Positions 5,876 to 7,660 of a stretch of DNA of 7,660 nucleotides are shown one piece after another. Source of the stretch: Fimbriimonadaceae bacterium (GTDB lineage: Bacteria > Armatimonadota > Fimbriimonadia > Fimbriimonadales > Fimbriimonadaceae); assembly GCA_020851885.1 (NCBI GenBank), contig JADZBW010000034.1, positions 1 to 7,660 on the forward strand, given 5' to 3'. Position 1 is the first letter of the stretch, and the number at the start of each line of letters is the position of its first letter. The notes under the pieces were generated by a model. The model did no database searches. It was not told where the DNA came from and saw nothing but the letters and a program-made list of their open reading frames with translations. Made by a program: the position numbers and the translations under genes.

Positions 5876-6628
5876 ATGGCGGCAATCAGCCAGAACCGCA
5901 TACAGGATCGTGCCGTTGCCTTGGGGATCGACTTGGGGCAGCTGCCCGGCCATGTTGCGGTCATCATGGATGGCAATGGCCGCTGGGCCAAAAAGAAGGG
6001 CCTCCAGCGACTTCTGGGACATCGGGAAGGCTATCGAACGCTCCGTAGCGTCCTTCTGAATGCCAGCGAACTAGGGATCAAGTTCTTGACGGTGTATGCC
6101 TTCTCGGCTGAAAACTGGCGGCGGCCAAAAGATGAAGTCGATGGTTTGATGAGCCTGATCGAACGTGCGGCCAAAGACGAACTTCGGACGATGCATCAAA
6201 ACAACGTTCGGGTTCAGGTGGCTGGCCGCATCTCTGAAGTTCCCGACGGATTGCGAAGCGCTTTGGAACACGGGATCGAAACCACCAAAGATAACACAGG
6301 CATCACCTTCACCTTGGCGGTGAACTATGGCGGTCGGGCTGAGATTGTGGATGCGGTTCGGGCCATTGTGGCCGAAGGCATCGAGGCGGAACGGATCACC
6401 GAGGAGACGATCGCCGGGCATCTCTACAATCCATCGACGCCGGAGCCAGACCTGATGATTCGGACGGCAGGGGAGATGAGGTGGAGCAACTTCCTCATTT
6501 GGCAGTCTGCCTACACCGAACTCGTAGTGACCGAGAAACCCTGGCCTGAGTTCGACGAAGCCGAGTTGCTCCAAGCCGTCTCGATCTACCAGCATCGGAC
6601 TCGGAAGTTCGGTGCGGTTGTCGAGTGA
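5876..6628 (+). CDS. uppS: isoprenyl transferase (undecaprenyl diphosphate synthase type)
   Basis: The 250-residue product carries all cis-prenyltransferase regions: HVAVIMDGNGRWAKKKG (26-42, catalytic Asp32), GHREGYRTLR (48-57), LTVYAFSAENWRRP (71-84) and DLMIRTAGEMRWSNFLIWQ (192-210), ending with a YTEL segment. It adds cis-isoprene units from isopentenyl diphosphate to farnesyl diphosphate, making the polyprenyl carrier for peptidoglycan and other envelope polymers. It acts at the inner face of the membrane. The exact chain length cannot be read from the sequence. The start is four bases after the frr stop, with no clear Shine-Dalgarno, so coupling is likely. The usual following gene, cdsA, is absent. 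Trp203 stands where a small aliphatic residue (GEQRxSNF) is common, which is a mild variant. Confidence 0.96.
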   Translation: MAAISQNRIQDRAVALGIDLGQLPGHVAVIMDGNGRWAKKKGLQRLLGHREGYRTLRSVLLNASELGIKFLTVYAFSAENWRRPKDEVDGLMSLIERAAKDELRTMHQNNVRVQVAGRISEVPDGLRSALEHGIETTKDNTGITFTLAVNYGGRAEIVDAVRAIVAEGIEAERITEETIAGHLYNPSTPEPDLMIRTAGEMRWSNFLIWQSAYTELVVTEKPWPEFDEAELLQAVSIYQHRTRKFGAVVE

Positions 6629-6762
6629 ACTGGGCGGCAAACGGCGTGAAGGCGTTGGGGCGAGTCGGTGCGCGGGTTTCCCGCCAAATTCCGCTGAGAG
6701 CGATGGGACGAAGGGCCAAGATCGCCTTGCCCGCGCACAAAACGGCCCTGGATAGCGTATAA
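6625..6762 (+). CDS. possible 45-residue basic ORF overlapping the uppS stop
   Basis: A GTG at 6625 overlaps the uppS stop as GTGA and opens a 45-codon frame that ends in TAA at 6760-6762. The predicted peptide is basic and alanine-rich (NGVKALGRVGARVSRQ, AMGRRAKIALPAHK) and resembles no family that I know. The four-base overlap is the geometry of a translationally coupled gene, and third positions are GC-rich as in the neighbours. Against it: GTG start, weak ribosome binding site, and two small hairpins inside (6672-6684 and 6713-6732). Apart from it, the stretch 6629-6757 shows nothing else that I can name. Confidence 0.3.
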   Translation: MNWAANGVKALGRVGARVSRQIPLRAMGRRAKIALPAHKTALDSV

Positions 6763-6763
6763 C
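6758..6763 (+). promoter_or_regulatory. candidate -10 of the riboswitch transcript
   Basis: TATAAC differs from TATAAT at one base and would start transcription near 6769-6771, about a dozen bases before the leader hairpin. No convincing -35 is present at the right distance (GCACAA at 6735-6740 is poor). The location, between uppS and the aptamer, fits a separate promoter for the prepilin transcript. Confidence 0.4.
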
Positions 6764-6781
6764 TGCAATAGAGAACCGCCC

Positions 6782-6799
6782 GTCCCAAGCAATTGGGAC
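6782..6799 (+). other. GNRA-capped leader hairpin before the riboswitch
   Basis: GTCCCAA (6782-6788) and TTGGGAC (6793-6799) are perfect 7-base complements around the loop GCAA, a GNRA tetraloop. It ends exactly where helix P1 of the aptamer begins, so the two could stack. No U-tract follows, so it is not a terminator. Confidence 0.65.
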
Positions 6800-6890
6800 C
6801 CGCAGGGGGAGCCGAAACGGCTGAGAGGTTGCCTGAAACGGCAGCGACCCCTAGAACCTGATCCGGTTAGTACCGGTGTAGGGATTGTGG
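6800..6890 (+). ncRNA. TPP riboswitch aptamer (THI element)
   Basis: The conserved THI-box core is unmistakable: GGCTGAGA at 6819-6826, then ACCCCTAGAACCTGATC (6847-6863) and TAGTACCGGTGTAGGGA (6868-6884). The helices can be drawn. P1 is CCGCAG (6800-6805) with TTGTGG (6885-6890). P2 is GGGG with CCCC. P3 is AGCCG/CGGCT near 6810-6822. The optional P3a is GTTGCC with GGCAGC (6828-6833 and 6839-6844). P5 is CCGG with CCGG (6863-6866 and 6872-6875), and P4 closes around it. The CTGAGA loop binds the pyrimidine of thiamine pyrophosphate, and the P4/P5 side binds the pyrophosphate through Mg2+. Such elements normally control thiamine synthesis or uptake genes. Here the next gene is a prepilin. 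Confidence 0.96.
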
Positions 6891-6953
6891 AAGCTGGCCT
6901 CCAAGAATGGAGCCCCTTCGCAATCGCGAGGGTGGCGCTCGTGAATTGGAGGC
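6883..6953 (+). promoter_or_regulatory. riboswitch expression platform: alternative helices hiding or freeing the Shine-Dalgarno
   Basis: Two exclusive folds are visible. Fold A: 6883-6893 pairs with 6916-6925 (ten pairs, one bulge) and is topped by 6896-6903 with 6908-6914 (seven pairs, one bulge). This uses up the 3' strand of P1 and the anti-Shine-Dalgarno, leaving GGAGG free. Fold B, compatible with P1: GCCTCCAA (6897-6904) pairs perfectly with TTGGAGGC (6946-6953), burying GGAGG, while 6914-6921 with 6926-6932 makes an inner hairpin. TPP should favour fold B and switch translation off. No poly-U terminator is present. The pairings are read directly from the bases; the on/off direction is inferred. 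Confidence 0.7.
6948..6952 (+). promoter_or_regulatory. Shine-Dalgarno of the prepilin gene, riboswitch-sequestered
   Basis: GGAGG sits six bases before the ATG at 6959, the best-placed ribosome binding site at this end of the window, and fixes the start. It is fully contained in the 8-base complement of 6897-6904, so access depends on the fold of the leader. Confidence 0.8.
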
Positions 6954-6958
6954 ACAGA

Positions 6959-7660
6959 ATGATAAATCGGAATCGGACGAACTCACCGCTACCAAGATCG
7001 GAGGAAGGGCTCCGCTCTAAGTTCCCTTTGATGACCGCCAGGCAGCAAGCGTTCACCCTCATCGAACTGCTGGTCGTGATCGCCATCATCGCGATTCTCG
7101 CGGCGATTCTCTTCCCGGTATTCGCCAAAGCCAAAGAGGCCGCCAAGCAAACGGCATGCCTCAGCAATGCGAAGCAGATCGGCACGACACAGAAGTTGTA
7201 CATGGGCGATTACGACGACACCGCTCCTATCTTCTATGCCTATAACACGGTCGATGTGAACAACAACCCTGCCTACTTTGGCCTTCCGAACCATAAGGGC
7301 ACCGAGGGACTGTTATTGCCTTACTCGAAGAGCAAGGACATCTTCCGAAGTCCGTTGGATGCAGGCGGCCCCTATTTGGCGTCGGACCCAGGCCTGGCCG
7401 GGGTATCGAAGGACACGTATTGGGCCGCGTATGGCTCCAGTTACCGGTTCGCCAAGTGCATGTTCTCGGTCGTCGAAGGTGAATCGACCGGTAACAACAA
7501 CCCGTACACCTTTACCAAGATCGTGACCGACACCCAGGCTGAAGATCCGGCGGGGACAAGGATCATCCGATTGGAGATGATGAAGTTCTTTGAGAAGGCG
7601 AATGATCCCAACTGTACGCGCTTCGGCTATGACTGTGGCTACTTCCGACAATGGGATTCG
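6959..7660 (+). CDS. prepilin-type N-terminal cleavage/methylation protein, partial at C-terminus
   Basis: The frame is open from the ATG at 6959 to the window edge (234 codons). Residues 32-51 (FTLIELLVVIAIIAILAAIL) are the type IV pilin/pseudopilin class III signal, with cleavage expected after Ala31 and the conserved Glu at mature position 5. Then follow FPVFAKAKEAAKQTACLSNAKQIG, LYMGDYDD and a GLLLPYSKSKDIFRSP segment, typical of the large prepilin-like family of Armatimonadota and Planctomycetes. Prepilin peptidase PilD would process it. Its role (pilus, secretion pseudopilin or surface protein) cannot be told. GGAGG at 6948-6952 lies six bases before the ATG. The leader is unusually long (31 residues). 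An internal ATG at 7031 would give a normal 7-residue leader but has no ribosome binding site. The gene lies directly under a TPP riboswitch. The end lies outside the window. Confidence 0.9.
   Translation, partial: MINRNRTNSPLPRSEEGLRSKFPLMTARQQAFTLIELLVVIAIIAILAAILFPVFAKAKEAAKQTACLSNAKQIGTTQKLYMGDYDDTAPIFYAYNTVDVNNNPAYFGLPNHKGTEGLLLPYSKSKDIFRSPLDAGGPYLASDPGLAGVSKDTYWAAYGSSYRFAKCMFSVVEGESTGNNNPYTFTKIVTDTQAEDPAGTRIIRLEMMKFFEKANDPNCTRFGYDCGYFRQWDS

Noticed and set aside
5314..5991. 225-codon minus-strand open frame across frr and the start of uppS
   Set aside because: It is a shadow of frr, whose family motifs are complete on the plus strand.
6713..6732. GGGCCAAG/CTTGCCC hairpin after uppS as a terminator
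   Set aside because: The stem has a bulge and no U-tract follows, so an intrinsic terminator cannot be supported.
6586..7203. 205-codon minus-strand open frame
   Set aside because: It runs antisense through the TPP aptamer and the prepilin N-terminus and shows no domain.

Overview
The window is bacterial chromosome with about 55-60% GC by eye. It is densely coding and has no tRNA, rRNA, CRISPR array or insertion sequence that I can see. The prepilin at the right end has the 'FTLIELLVVIAIIAIL' helix followed by FPVFAKAKE and LYMGDYDD, a style typical of the many prepilin-like proteins of Armatimonadota (Fimbriimonas-like) and, less closely, Planctomycetes. I infer an Armatimonadota-like organism with moderate confidence. 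No single marker here proves it.

Layout, left to right. (1) Minus-strand cluster, positions 1-2583, reading right to left: a D-Ala-D-Ala carboxypeptidase (dacA type), an RluB-type rRNA pseudouridine synthase with a basic N-terminal tail, and an RNA 2',3'-cyclic phosphodiesterase (ThpR) that runs off the left edge. (2) A divergent intergenic region, 2584-2887, with a possible small minus-strand ORF and two tandem palindromes that look like ArsR operators. (3) A plus-strand arsenic cassette, 2888-4545: arsR, arsM (arsenite methyltransferase) and an arsC-type arsenate reductase that is frameshifted. The genes are joined by 8-nt and 4-nt overlaps. No efflux pump gene lies in the window. (4) The housekeeping block pyrH-frr-uppS, 4585-6628, starts 39 bases after the arsC remnant with no visible terminator between. 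A possible 45-codon ORF overlaps the uppS stop by four bases. (5) From about 6758: a promoter-like -10, a GNRA-capped hairpin, a well-formed TPP (thiamine pyrophosphate) riboswitch aptamer, a two-state expression platform, and a prepilin-type gene that runs off the right edge.

How the genes work together. The minus-strand cluster pairs cell-wall trimming with RNA modification and RNA end processing. The ars cassette would sense As(III) through ArsR and methylate it through ArsM. Its As(V)-reducing step appears broken as sequenced. pyrH, frr and uppS supply UDP, ribosome recycling and the lipid carrier for the cell wall.

The most notable observation is at the right end. The TPP aptamer sits directly in front of the Shine-Dalgarno sequence of a prepilin gene, not a thiamine gene. 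The linker can fold in two mutually exclusive ways. In one, the 3' strand of aptamer helix P1 is captured and the Shine-Dalgarno is free. In the other, P1 is formed and the Shine-Dalgarno is buried in a perfect 8-bp helix. This predicts thiamine-pyrophosphate repression of a pilin-like surface or secretion protein.
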